Source: a virus. From it: a stretch of DNA of 51,691 nucleotides. Within the stretch, counting starts at the first letter, position 1; every line of letters begins with the position of its first letter. A program made the position numbers and the translations under genes. Under the pieces are notes generated by a model. It made no database searches, was not told the origin of the DNA, and saw nothing but the letters and a program-made list of their open reading frames with translations. Location: the IMG/VR virus record IMGVR_UViG_3300020596_000030, positions 1 to 51,691 of that record; one strand, 5' to 3'. This document shows, piece by piece, positions 41,852 to 50,456 of this stretch.

Positions 41852-42850
41852 TCACTTTAAAGTCCCATTCTCAATCTTGGTTCCTGAGGAAGCCTCAACA
41901 AATTTAGCTTTTGCTTGAAGATCTTTGATGTTTTTCGCACCACTGTAGGTGAGTCCAGAGCGCAATCCGCCTACAATATTAAGTACGATTTTTTCGGTTT
42001 CGGCTTCGCATTTATAGGGAACAGTTACACTAACACCCTCGGGGCATTTGTAGTTGCCAGCCTTAGAATACTCTTCGTATACATCTTCTGAAGCCATCCC
42101 ACGGTATGTTTTATACGCCAAAAAATTAACGGTGGAAACCCTACCTGGTGTGTAGTAACTACCAGCAAACATAGAACCAAGCATAACGAAGTCAGCACCG
42201 GCGGCTAAAGCTTTAACAATGTCTCCTGGGTGTTTTAACCCTCCATCGGCAATGACACTGTTGTTCGGAATAGCACTAGAACACTCCATAACAGCACTTA
42301 ATTGTGGATACCCGTGGCCTGTCTTATCTCTAGTAGTGCAAACACTACCTGGACCAACGCCGACTTTCACTATGTCCGCACCTTGATCTACTAAAAACGC
42401 CGCTCCATCTGCTGTACACACGTTCCCGGCTACTATTACAATGTCATTAGCCTTGTTTTTAAGCCATTTAAGGGCATCTGACATCATACTAGAGTGTCCA
42501 TGAGCAAGGTCTAGCATGTACCGTCTACAACCCGCCATGTACAGCTCTTCAAAGCGTTTTTGATCATTAAGACCTAAAGAACAGAAGGTATTCTCAGGAC
42601 TTTGTAGGTATTGTTCAACATTCTCTTCAACTGTCATAAACCTATGCAAAGAGCCAATTCCGCCCTTTCTGTTGATGTATTGCATCATGTCTACTGAGGA
42701 AATTGAGTCCATGTTAGCGGAAAAAACGGGCAGTTCAGCCGTAACCTTACCGCATTTAGACGTAATCTGAGTGGACACGTTAGCACGAGATTTAATTTCA
42801 GAATATTGCGGAATCAAAAGAACGTCTGAATAAGTTAGGGCTTTTTTCAC
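41852..42850 (-). CDS. guaC: GMP reductase
   Basis: 332 residues. TIM-barrel IMPDH/GMPR family with catalytic Cys in GPGSVCTTRDKTGHGYPQ (near 171). GMP reductase rather than IMP dehydrogenase is favoured by TGHGYPQLSAVMEC, YRGMASE, EGVSVTVPYK and the GGLRSGLTYSGA ending, and by the lack of CBS domains. It turns GMP into IMP with NADPH, shifting purines from G toward A. A GTG at 42850 overlaps the ThyX stop (GTGA) with AAGGGG ahead; a GTG at 42856 is the alternative. Next to ThyX, part of nucleotide supply. Confidence 0.8.
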   Translation of the reverse strand: MKKALTYSDVLLIPQYSEIKSRANVSTQITSKCGKVTAELPVFSANMDSISSVDMMQYINRKGGIGSLHRFMTVEENVEQYLQSPENTFCSLGLNDQKRFEELYMAGCRRYMLDLAHGHSSMMSDALKWLKNKANDIVIVAGNVCTADGAAFLVDQGADIVKVGVGPGSVCTTRDKTGHGYPQLSAVMECSSAIPNNSVIADGGLKHPGDIVKALAAGADFVMLGSMFAGSYYTPGRVSTVNFLAYKTYRGMASEDVYEEYSKAGNYKCPEGVSVTVPYKCEAETEKIVLNIVGGLRSGLTYSGAKNIKDLQAKAKFVEASSGTKIENGTLK

Positions 42851-43503
42851 AGCCACCCCTTAGACTTTGCGATAGTAGGAAACTGTTCACAAAAAATCTG
42901 CTTAATTTCATCGGCAACTTCTTTGTGTTCTAATTGAGTTCCGTTTTTAGTCCTTAGATCGATGTAATGCATCCAATTTCTAATATTATTAGTCATATAG
43001 ATAGTGGTTTGAGTAGACAGCGGCAATAGAAAACGGGCCTGCTCTTTTGCAATACCCCTAGAAAGAGCCTCTTTGTAGTCCTTAAAAGACCTTTCCCAGT
43101 TTTCCCTCTGAACATTATTAAACCACTCCTTATCTTCATCATGCATGTCGTCTACAGAGTTTTGGCGATTTTTCAAGTCCTGCCTACGTGCTGGATAAAA
43201 CTCGTTATTGGTAACACCTGAATATCGTTGGGAAAATTCCTGAAATACCGCACTCCTGTGTCTAAGAATTTGAGCAGCTATACCCCTGGATGTTTTGATT
43301 TCAACAGTAAAACTAACATGTTCAAATACGCTCCAGTGATTTTTTTTGATGCAATAGGTTAGCAGCTTAGGAGCGGTTTCATTGTTCATCTGGTTTGATG
43401 GGTTTGAAACTCGGGCTACGTAAGCTGTTAATTCTTCAGCAGATAGTGATTCAACTTCACTCCCAACAGCCTTGGTTATTGAGATTAGCTTAACCTTTTT
43501 CAT
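42847..43503 (-). CDS. thyX: Flavin-dependent thymidylate synthase
   Basis: 218 residues. The ThyX signature RHR-x7-S is complete (RHRSAVFQEFSQRY, residues 81-94), with HWSVFEHVSFT for flavin binding and the C-terminal RNWMHYIDLR block. Makes dTMP from dUMP using FAD, NADPH and methylene-tetrahydrofolate, so it completes the dUTPase path encoded at 16448. Immediately upstream of and coupled with the GMP reductase gene. Confidence 0.92.
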   Translation of the reverse strand: MKKVKLISITKAVGSEVESLSAEELTAYVARVSNPSNQMNNETAPKLLTYCIKKNHWSVFEHVSFTVEIKTSRGIAAQILRHRSAVFQEFSQRYSGVTNNEFYPARRQDLKNRQNSVDDMHDEDKEWFNNVQRENWERSFKDYKEALSRGIAKEQARFLLPLSTQTTIYMTNNIRNWMHYIDLRTKNGTQLEHKEVADEIKQIFCEQFPTIAKSKGWL

Positions 43504-43818
43504 CTAACATACTCCATTCATACTACGTTGTTCTGACTCTTCTTCGTACATTTCCTTCGTTCGTTCGTATTCGGATTTGCTGATAGGGTTTGGGTGATCA
43601 ACCACTAGGAACTCTTGACCGTGGTCGCACCAGTGAACTCTCTTTACAACAACGCTACCACCAACCTGGTTCATTGTTTTATGGGTTTTGATAAGCTTAC
43701 CGTCAACCATACCGATGGCGTAATACGTGTTTTCATCCATTTCACCCTGTCCAGGCATATGCTGACGATAGGGTTTTAGGGAATCCATTGACTTCATTTT
43801 GACTTTTTTAGTCTTCAT
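43504..43818 (-). CDS. Unknown 104-residue protein
   Basis: ATG at 43818 behind AGAGGAAT; longer readings run into the upstream gene. Basic N-terminus, a beta-rich centre (GGSVVVKRVHWCDHGQEFLVVD) and an acidic helical end. No named family. Ends one base before ThyX. Confidence 0.55.
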   Translation of the reverse strand: MKTKKVKMKSMDSLKPYRQHMPGQGEMDENTYYAIGMVDGKLIKTHKTMNQVGGSVVVKRVHWCDHGQEFLVVDHPNPISKSEYERTKEMYEEESEQRSMNGVC

Positions 43819-44032
43819 ATTCCTCTTCCCTGTCTTCAAAATCTTGTTCAATCGCCTTGAGCCCCAATAGCAGCCCATCTTTATCAAACTTAAAGACAAT
43901 GCCGTTTTCTGTAGTAACACTCTGGTTGCTTTTGTTTGAAACAATATTGTACTCAACTTCAGCGTTAATCAGGGCTCGTTCAATGCTTTCTAGGTCTGAA
44001 ATTTCAATAAAATCATCTGTAATTTTAGCCAT
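43808..44032 (-). CDS. Unknown 74-residue acidic protein
   Basis: Acidic, alpha/beta; overlaps the next gene by 11 bases. AGGAG ribosome site and its own promoter at 44043-44057. Confidence 0.55.
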   Translation of the reverse strand: MAKITDDFIEISDLESIERALINAEVEYNIVSNKSNQSVTTENGIVFKFDKDGLLLGLKAIEQDFEDREEEYED

Positions 44033-44042
44033 ATATCTCCTG

Positions 44043-44057
44043 TTTATATTGTACCAC
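44043..44057 (-). promoter_or_regulatory. Leftward extended -10 promoter variant GTGGTACAATATAAA
   Basis: TG-G-TACAAT on the minus strand; overlaps the stop of the permuted phosphoesterase. Heads 44032 down to the GMP reductase. Confidence 0.5.
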
Positions 44058-44770
44058 TAGTAATCAAACACGCTTTTTATAGTTCCCAAGTGCAAATCAG
44101 ACACAAACCATAGGTCAATTTCCTCCACATATACAGGGTTAAACTTCTTACCGTGTAGGGAAGATCCGCAGTTAATAACTCGGTATTTCTTATTTTTATA
44201 TATGATTTTCTCATCAAAAGACAAATGTGTATGCCCAGTTATTACGATATCTACATCTTCTGACAACATGTTTCTTTTGTCAATTCCCTCTAGGGTAGAA
44301 AGAGCCTGCGCATAGGCTCGTTTCCCGTGCAAGGAAAAAAACTTGTTAAAAACGCTGAATACAAACTCTTCAATATCGTGCATAATACTGTCTTCGCTAA
44401 ACTGTACATCCCAGTACTTCTCATACTCCATAATCTTGGCTTGGTTAAACGTGAATTTAAGCTGATGCCCGTGAAGTGCTAAGACGTTTTTGTTTTTGTA
44501 AAATTCCTGGCTATCGCTAAAGTTACGCCTTAATAGTGCGGCATCGTGGTTTCCAACTACAAAAGAAACAATGTGTTTCCACCACTTTTCTGTTCTTTTT
44601 AGATAGTCACGTTCCGATTCGCCTACAATTGCACTTCTTTTTAGGTCAAATATATCTCCTACTCCGACAATTTTACCGCTGTACTTATTAAGAAAATGCT
44701 CTGGGCTATGAATGGTAGTCTGGAGTCTTTTATAGGAGTTTTTAGTTTCCCTAAGCAGTCTTGATAGCAT
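44057..44770 (-). CDS. Circularly permuted calcineurin-like metallophosphoesterase
   Basis: 237 residues. All five metal-site motifs of the family are present but rotated: GDIFD (38-42), GNHD (73-76), LHGHQ (99-103), GHTH (179-182), and only then D-x-H in FVSDLHLG (223-229), which normally opens the protein. Joining the C-terminal SDLHLGTIKSVFDY to the N-terminal 37 residues rebuilds the usual spacing to GDxxD, so the fold can be whole with its ends moved to the loop after the first helix. The start at 44770 lies inside the upstream gene. Catalytic residues look intact; substrate unknown. Confidence 0.75.
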   Translation of the reverse strand: MLSRLLRETKNSYKRLQTTIHSPEHFLNKYSGKIVGVGDIFDLKRSAIVGESERDYLKRTEKWWKHIVSFVVGNHDAALLRRNFSDSQEFYKNKNVLALHGHQLKFTFNQAKIMEYEKYWDVQFSEDSIMHDIEEFVFSVFNKFFSLHGKRAYAQALSTLEGIDKRNMLSEDVDIVITGHTHLSFDEKIIYKNKKYRVINCGSSLHGKKFNPVYVEEIDLWFVSDLHLGTIKSVFDY

Positions 44771-44966
44771 CTTTAAATCCCAGAAGTTCGTGCAGTTGTT
44801 CAACCGTAAGCTCTTGATTTTGCAAAGCCATTTCAACCCTAGACATAGCAGAAGTGTACTCCAGTAGATCAATCATGTTCTTATTGACTACAACACTACC
44901 GTCAACACCCATCTTTAGGCACTGCTTAAGTCTTTGAATTGATACATTTAATTGGATACCACTCAT
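44751..44966 (-). CDS. Unknown 71-residue helical protein
   Basis: Mostly helical, Leu/Glu-rich. ATG at 44966 behind GGGGAG. Overlaps the phosphoesterase start by 20 bases, so translation is probably coupled. No known domain. Confidence 0.55.
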   Translation of the reverse strand: MSGIQLNVSIQRLKQCLKMGVDGSVVVNKNMIDLLEYTSAMSRVEMALQNQELTVEQLHELLGFKDAIKTA

Positions 44967-44988
44967 CTTACTCCCCACTATTTATATC

Positions 44989-45582
44989 TTATAGTGCTTT
45001 GTCTGAATTGTCTACTATTACTTTGTGAACAATTCCTATTTCCTTAGCCATTACGGCTCTGTAAAAACGGTCGTTTGTCTTAATCAAATGATCCCATTGT
45101 TTTTCGGTCTTATTGGTGTGTTTTGCATAAATAGCACATAATTGCTTATGTATGCGCTTACACTCTTCAGCTTCGTCAACTAAATCCAAAAACACCTTGC
45201 CCTTGGCAGAACTGCTAACCGAGTGAAACATGAATACACAGTTTTCGTACATGTAGCGGTTATCACCGGCTAGAAAGATAATAGACGCACCAGACATAGC
45301 GCAACCAATGTTGTATGTGTTGATTACAACGCCAGATAGTGAGTGAATAAAGTCGTATAATCCAATACTTGAATAAGGATCGCCGCCGGTGCTGTTAATG
45401 TAGATGTCAATCGGCTTTTCTAGGGTCTTAGCCATCATTAGCTGGATACCCTTGATAACAACACCAGCACTTTCTGGGTCAATGTCGGTAAACAAGTGAA
45501 TAATCCTGTCATCAACATTAACACCTGAGTTTATGAAGTTGTCAGTGTTGTCTGTATTAAGGCGCTTTGCTGTGCGTTTCAT
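44989..45582 (-). CDS. clpP: ClpP-family serine protease
   Basis: 197 residues, ClpP-sized. Catalytic triad visible: Ser97 in GCAMSGAS, His120 in FMFHSV, Asp171 in TNDRFY; the oxyanion loop STGGDPYSSIGLYD is typical. ClpP degrades proteins with a partner ATPase, or in phages can act as prohead protease. Its place between primase and small genes, not beside capsid genes, favours a role in host or phage protein turnover. ATGA overlap with the primase gene. Confidence 0.85.
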   Translation of the reverse strand: MKRTAKRLNTDNTDNFINSGVNVDDRIIHLFTDIDPESAGVVIKGIQLMMAKTLEKPIDIYINSTGGDPYSSIGLYDFIHSLSGVVINTYNIGCAMSGASIIFLAGDNRYMYENCVFMFHSVSSSAKGKVFLDLVDEAEECKRIHKQLCAIYAKHTNKTEKQWDHLIKTNDRFYRAVMAKEIGIVHKVIVDNSDKAL

Positions 45583-46448
45583 GTTTTCCTCAGTGCTCTT
45601 CTATATGCATGTTGCATGATTGACTTCCACTCTTTAACAGTAAAATCCCTTTCGGGAACAAAAAACTCCTGAGCATAGTCAATAATCTCCTGGTCATTAA
45701 AACCAGACTTGGCTAGCTCCATACCGATAGAGAACCACTCATTGTTTCGCCCTCTAGACTCATCAATTCCGTAGCTTAGTTTATTCAAAACCCATTCGGG
45801 AATTCCGTTAATGGTCTTGGGGATCGATGTTCTTACGTATTTTCTAATCTCAGCAGGGTTTAGTTTTGGGTGTTTTTGAAGCCATTTAGCTAAATCTGCG
45901 TATTTAACCTTTCCTTTAATTTCAATAAGTTTCTGAATCTCTTTCTTACCTGTCAGTCTTATATTACCAGGGAATCTGATCGACCTAGTGGGGTTTTTAG
46001 CAACCTGGTCTGCCTTGCTGGCAATATTTAAAATCCACTCAGCAACATCGCGCCACATCCCTTCACTAGGAAGATCTTCGTCTAAAACTATTCCAAAGTG
46101 CAGGGACTTATTCCCCGAAAATACACAAATGCTATAGGGCATGTCTAAACCTTTAATATAATCCATTTGCTCTTTAGCTGTACCGTCGTCTAATTCCACC
46201 ATAAAACTACGCCATGCCGTTACGTTTTCATCCCGTCTAAAGCCATTAACTGGATTAATTGAAATCAAGTTAATCTGGCTTTCCTTGATGTGTTTAATCC
46301 TTACATTTTCATTTGGCGATAACATCTCAATATCACCATTCAAACTACCCTGTTCAACGCTTTTATAACCATAGCCGTCGTGGGAAACGCAAACCTGCTC
46401 TCCTGGCTTAAAAAATAGGTCTAAAAACTGCTGACTAGTTGATTTCAT
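45579..46448 (-). CDS. AEP-type primase-like protein
   Basis: 289 residues. The core SFMVELDDGT...GLDMPYSICVFSGNKSLHFGIVLDED is the acidic-strand plus SGNKSLH signature of small archaeo-eukaryotic-type primases carried by plasmids and phages. The C-terminal 70 residues (NNEWFSIGMELAKSGFNDQE...) resemble a PriCT-type domain. It should lay primers for phage replication with the helicase encoded upstream. Confidence 0.7.
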   Translation of the reverse strand: MKSTSQQFLDLFFKPGEQVCVSHDGYGYKSVEQGSLNGDIEMLSPNENVRIKHIKESQINLISINPVNGFRRDENVTAWRSFMVELDDGTAKEQMDYIKGLDMPYSICVFSGNKSLHFGIVLDEDLPSEGMWRDVAEWILNIASKADQVAKNPTRSIRFPGNIRLTGKKEIQKLIEIKGKVKYADLAKWLQKHPKLNPAEIRKYVRTSIPKTINGIPEWVLNKLSYGIDESRGRNNEWFSIGMELAKSGFNDQEIIDYAQEFFVPERDFTVKEWKSIMQHAYRRALRKT

Positions 46449-46753
46449 AGGGAAATGTTTAAAATCAAATTGCTTTTAAAGGCACTAATCGCACTTTTGT
46501 GTAGTTTTTCTTTGTTTTTAAGTTCCTTGAACAGAACGCTAACCACCATGTCGGCATGTCTAACGGCGGCTAGTTCAAATTCAACACCACCTTCTTCTGC
46601 ACTTTCCATAATCTCTTTTTTAAAGTATAGCTTGAAATGAAGAGATGTTAGGTAGTAATACAGCCTGTTATTGTGTAAAGAAAGTGTCTTTACTTGTAGA
46701 AAAGTCAATAACTTAAGGGTAGATACTAGAAAAAATTCTTTAATTTTCAACAT
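46445..46753 (-). CDS. Unknown 102-residue protein
   Basis: First half basic and hydrophobic, second half helical. AAGGAATAAC ahead of the ATG; ATGA overlap with the primase. Possibly a replication accessory by position only. Confidence 0.55.
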   Translation of the reverse strand: MLKIKEFFLVSTLKLLTFLQVKTLSLHNNRLYYYLTSLHFKLYFKKEIMESAEEGGVEFELAAVRHADMVVSVLFKELKNKEKLHKSAISAFKSNLILNISL

Positions 46754-46754
46754 G

Positions 46755-47843
46755 TTATTCCTTTTTATTAAAAGTCTTACTTAACAGTTCTTTGTGCTTT
46801 TTTGCGTCGTTTTTGAGGCGAACCACATTCATAAATTCCTGATTGTATTCCACGTACCTACCTCTATCGTACCCTGTAATCACAGAAATACCAACAGCAT
46901 CTTTGAATCTATTTTTTCTAAATATCCACTCAGTTCTAAGGTTTTCTCTGTCCATTTTAACCTCCATTGCCGTAGTGGCATGGTTAGAAATGGCCTTATA
47001 GCCCTCGATCCTTTCTTTGTATGAGCCGTTTGCCTCTGTAGCTGCCTTTAACTGAGAGAAAAGAATGGTAGGCGCGTTGTACTCACCCTTAAAATTATCA
47101 ATAAAAGAGCCAAGTCTTTGCAAAACCTGCCACTGTGCAAGTGACGGGGCATCTACGCTAGTTCTAATATTTTGAATGTAATCAATTAAAACAGCGTCGT
47201 AGGGCTTTTCACCTGCAGCGGCTTGTTCTTTCAGAGTCTTATAGATGCTTACTATCCCCTCTAGAGTAGTGGTAGTTCCTCCTATGCCGTTAAACATATC
47301 GTCAATAATTTCAATACGTTGCATTAGGATGGGATATAGTCGCTTACACTCCACCAACTGTTCTTCCGTAATCTCGTCGTGGTTTGAGTAAACCCACCCC
47401 TTATTGAGGAATATAACCCTATTTAAAATGTCTGTCCTGTTTTCCTCATTTGTGACAATGAGTACTCGCCTACCTTCTTTTAAATAGCTACGAATAAAGT
47501 TGGCACATGTTGTGCTTTTTCCAGTACCAGTCTCAGCACCTATGAGGATAATGTTTCTTGGAAACAGTGCTACTTTGTCTTTAAATACATCCATGCCCAA
47601 AAAGGTAACAGCACCCTTGGCTAGCTTGATATACTCTTCGTTTTCTATAATTAATTTGTCGGATCTTTCCCTGATGTTCTTACCAATGGGAAGAGAGCCA
47701 AAGGCTTTTTTCTTGGCTAATCGTTCGGTAAGCTCCTGATGTTGAATGTCTACTTTATTTTTACGAATCTCGTATTCGCGTTCCTTTAGTAGAGCACTTT
47801 CCTCAATTGCCTGCTGAATGGGGTTTAGAGTAGACTCACTCAT
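46755..47843 (-). CDS. Replicative DNA helicase (DnaB-type RecA core)
   Basis: 362 residues. Walker A GAETGTGKST at 102-111, Walker B VLIDYIQNI, polar switch ILFSQLKAA, and a basic FRKNRF segment, in the order of DnaB/gp41-like helicases. The N-terminal ~100 residues are a short helical domain, less than the DnaB primase-binding domain. Unwinds DNA at the fork. ATG at 47843 overlaps the upstream gene; a GTG at 47849 is possible. Confidence 0.8.
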   Translation of the reverse strand: MSESTLNPIQQAIEESALLKEREYEIRKNKVDIQHQELTERLAKKKAFGSLPIGKNIRERSDKLIIENEEYIKLAKGAVTFLGMDVFKDKVALFPRNIILIGAETGTGKSTTCANFIRSYLKEGRRVLIVTNEENRTDILNRVIFLNKGWVYSNHDEITEEQLVECKRLYPILMQRIEIIDDMFNGIGGTTTTLEGIVSIYKTLKEQAAAGEKPYDAVLIDYIQNIRTSVDAPSLAQWQVLQRLGSFIDNFKGEYNAPTILFSQLKAATEANGSYKERIEGYKAISNHATTAMEVKMDRENLRTEWIFRKNRFKDAVGISVITGYDRGRYVEYNQEFMNVVRLKNDAKKHKELLSKTFNKKE

Positions 47844-48252
47844 CTTCACAGCCCATTAGTTTCATATATTCATAATCCAGGACTATTGGCTTGTCTTTAA
47901 GGGAACTTAGGTCTACTACAGGCTCTTCGTTATCGTATGGAATGATATCACCATCTGTTATTTCGCTCACTATATTTATCTCTACACTGTCTTCTTCTAT
48001 CTCTGCAATATCTCTATAAACAGCAGTAAATGCATAGTTAATCTTCTCAGCTAGGTATCTCTCGTAAGAGAGAGAAACACCCTCGTCCTTGAATTTTCTA
48101 TTAAATCTTTGAATTATTTTAATTGCAAATTCTTCAAGGTGTTCTTTTTTGAATTCATTCCTCTTTAATTCCTGAAACAGGTCAATTAAATTGAACAACA
48201 GGTCGGGCGACCTAGGCTTACCCTTACCGATAATGTCGTTGAAGATAATCAT
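47836..48252 (-). CDS. Unknown 138-residue acidic protein
   Basis: Helical N-terminal half (LIDLFQELKRNEFKKEHLEEF) and acidic C-terminal half. Directly upstream of and overlapping the helicase gene, with its own promoter, so a helicase loader or partner is a reasonable guess; there is no motif to prove it. Confidence 0.55.
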   Translation of the reverse strand: MIIFNDIIGKGKPRSPDLLFNLIDLFQELKRNEFKKEHLEEFAIKIIQRFNRKFKDEGVSLSYERYLAEKINYAFTAVYRDIAEIEEDSVEINIVSEITDGDIIPYDNEEPVVDLSSLKDKPIVLDYEYMKLMGCEDE

Positions 48253-48258
48253 GATTAA

Positions 48259-48271
48259 CCTATAATACCAC
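48259..48271 (-). promoter_or_regulatory. Leftward extended -10 promoter GTGGTATTATAGG
   Basis: Minus-strand match overlapping the stop of the upstream gene. Heads the helicase-primase-ClpP group. Confidence 0.6.
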
Positions 48272-49180
48272 GGCTTTTAAATCTCTTAGCATTTTCCTAG
48301 CAGTCTTTATTTCTTCCTTGTACCTTGGTTTTTCTTTATTAACCGTTACAAAATCCCTTAGCCTGTGTTTCTTTTCGTTATGGTTCATCTTTTCAAAGTC
48401 TTCGCTGTTCTCATATAGGCTCATCCTATCCTCAAAGAGACTAAAGCTTTCTTCAGGATTTAGGTGATAGATGTCTTCGTTGTTTTCTGAAAACAAACAT
48501 CTGTAGTCTTGTGCTTTAATTCCCTTGTTAGGGAGGTTTATTTCAATTATCTTAAATCCTTGAACATCGTATAGCTCTTTCTTGCTAGCATCTCTAGACA
48601 GCTTTTTAGCCTCCTTTAGCTCTGGCTTTGTTACCTTCCTGTAACCCATTTTCCTAGGGTTTTCTAGGATAGCCTCACTGGAAGCCGCCACTGACTCATT
48701 GGTAAAGGCAAAGGCAACCTTAATGTCCTTGCCTACTGTGATATTTCGTGCTTTTCGACCACAAACGGCTGAAGTGTTATACAGCCTTTGACGCAAGAAG
48801 CTAATCAGGTTGTTCCTGTCTTTTCTTTTCATCTCTATTTCGTCTGGAATTTCGTTGTTTTTGAGCTTATGTTTATCCACGGCTTTTTGGTTGGCCTCTT
48901 TGTTGTTCCTGAGTGAATAGATACTCATGTAGCTAATCATGTAAACATTAGTAACCGCAATGATATCGTCTAACCCGTATCCGACTTTTTCAAAGTTGGG
49001 TTTTAGTTTGTCGTACATAATACGGGCTGTTTGTTTTACGATAGGCTCAAACTCTGCAATCCATGTTGGGTCTGGGTTTTCTACTTTTTCGAGATACTCA
49101 TGTCTAAGTATGAGCATTTCAAAATCATCCTTGTACGTGTATCTTTTTTTCTCAATAGGCAATTCATTATCAAAATCCAT
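48260..49180 (-). CDS. Unknown 306-residue protein, possibly sigma-factor-like
   Basis: ATG at 49180 behind GAGGAAT. Residues ~50-160 are helical with VGYGLDDIIAVTNVYMISYM and NNLISFLRQRLYNTS, which recalls the ordering of sigma70 region 2 (EDLxQ helix, then a F-xx-YA/R-x-L helix). The rest is basic, with no clear region 4. A phage sigma factor could explain the repeated promoter word, but the likeness is weak and other helical proteins fit as well. Confidence 0.5.
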   Translation of the reverse strand: MDFDNELPIEKKRYTYKDDFEMLILRHEYLEKVENPDPTWIAEFEPIVKQTARIMYDKLKPNFEKVGYGLDDIIAVTNVYMISYMSIYSLRNNKEANQKAVDKHKLKNNEIPDEIEMKRKDRNNLISFLRQRLYNTSAVCGRKARNITVGKDIKVAFAFTNESVAASSEAILENPRKMGYRKVTKPELKEAKKLSRDASKKELYDVQGFKIIEINLPNKGIKAQDYRCLFSENNEDIYHLNPEESFSLFEDRMSLYENSEDFEKMNHNEKKHRLRDFVTVNKEKPRYKEEIKTARKMLRDLKAVVL

Positions 49181-49181
49181 A

Positions 49182-49391
49182 CTATTCCTCGTTAGAGTCT
49201 TCTTTTTTAACAGAATTAACAAACCATGCAGCGTAGATATGATTGTAACAAATAAAACACATATAACTAGACACAAGAAACCTAATAAAAGCAAAGGGAT
49301 ACATGCCGAACTTATCAAGTGATATTAAACTCATTAGGGTTTCGTATACTCCTAATGTGAACAGAATTACATTTAAAACTAGTCTTAGCAT
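49182..49391 (-). CDS. Small membrane protein, two TM segments
   Basis: 69 residues with spans at about 2-24 and 32-57 and an acidic tail. Sits one base ahead of the next gene. Function unknown. Confidence 0.55.
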   Translation of the reverse strand: MLRLVLNVILFTLGVYETLMSLISLDKFGMYPFAFIRFLVSSYMCFICYNHIYAAWFVNSVKKEDSNEE

Positions 49392-49401
49392 GTATAGCCT
49401 T

Positions 49402-50445
49402 TTAGACTACGCCTTGTTTGCTGTAGATTTGTTTTAGTAGTTTTTCAGCCATTTCATGGTTATTTTTAATTGCATCGATGTATTCGTTTTTAGAAGTAAA
49501 GCTTTGTCCATCGTAGTTGTATGTCCTATTGTTAGGACGTTCTACCAGGCTGAGCATTTTAGATAGCTCAAAAATCTCTTCTTCCATGTTCGTAATACCA
49601 GCGTTGTAATCAAAAGTAATTTGACCAGACCTACCGGCAGCACCGCGAGTGCTTTCGGTCATTTCAATATAGATTTTGTGACCAGAGAGCTGCGATTTGC
49701 CCTTAAAGTCTTTCATTTCGGTTTCTAGGCTTTCACCCGTAGCGGTTTTTTTGCCGTCGGCTGAATTATCCCTAGTGATTTTGACGAAGTACTCGTAAGT
49801 GTGTTTCTGAGCCCAACCGCCAGCCATTTTTTCTTTGGGGCCGTAAGATCCAGCTTCCATGTTGCCGCGAATGTGCGCGGTACTGATCAGGGCGATCTTA
49901 TTGCGTCGTATAAAAGGCATAATAGCCTTTAGACCGTCCTGGATAGTTTTGGCATGATCACCCATCAAATGGTTAGTGATACTGTCCCTATTGGACTCCT
50001 TGACGCCTTGGATACCGGTTAATGAGTCAATGATAATGAGTTTAAGAGGCATTCCCTGCTCTACCATGGGGAAAATGTCTTTCTTAAGACGATCAAAAAT
50101 AAATTCAGGCTCGTTTACGTTTTGAACGGCAAATCTATTCTCATCAATTCCCCAAAAGGGTTCAATCTTACCCATTTCACGCATTTCTGTATCAAACTTT
50201 AGTGCCATGTAGTCTTTATCCATGGAGTGAAGACCGGCAACAAAGGAGTTAGTCACTACAGACTTACCGGCTTTAGGTGGCCCCCAAAGTAGCATGAATT
50301 CCCCGAAAGGAAGTCCTGCGCTTTTGCTGAAAATCCAATTAAGGCTTGGGGACTTGGTTTTGATAGTGTTTTCAGGTAGATACGGGTTGTATTCCCTGTC
50401 AACAGCACCTTCCATTTTATTCAACTGAGTCATCCATTTAGACAT
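49402..50445 (-). CDS. RecA/UvsX-like recombinase
   Basis: 347 residues. Walker A GPPKAGKS (55-62), Walker B LIIIDSLTGI, a loop with MGDHAKTIQDGLKAIMP and ISTAHIRGNMEAG are arranged as in RecA/UvsX. ATP-dependent strand exchange for recombination, repair and recombination-primed replication. The ATG at 50445 has AAAGGTG ahead. The only recombinase seen here, and thus a candidate to act on the tandem repeats. Confidence 0.85.
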   Translation of the reverse strand: MSKWMTQLNKMEGAVDREYNPYLPENTIKTKSPSLNWIFSKSAGLPFGEFMLLWGPPKAGKSVVTNSFVAGLHSMDKDYMALKFDTEMREMGKIEPFWGIDENRFAVQNVNEPEFIFDRLKKDIFPMVEQGMPLKLIIIDSLTGIQGVKESNRDSITNHLMGDHAKTIQDGLKAIMPFIRRNKIALISTAHIRGNMEAGSYGPKEKMAGGWAQKHTYEYFVKITRDNSADGKKTATGESLETEMKDFKGKSQLSGHKIYIEMTESTRGAAGRSGQITFDYNAGITNMEEEIFELSKMLSLVERPNNRTYNYDGQSFTSKNEYIDAIKNNHEMAEKLLKQIYSKQGVV

Positions 50446-50456
50446 CTTTACACCTT

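Noticed and set aside
41852-42850. IMP dehydrogenase
   Set aside because: No CBS domains, and the TGHGYPQLSAVMEC, YRGMASE and VPYK segments follow GMP reductase.
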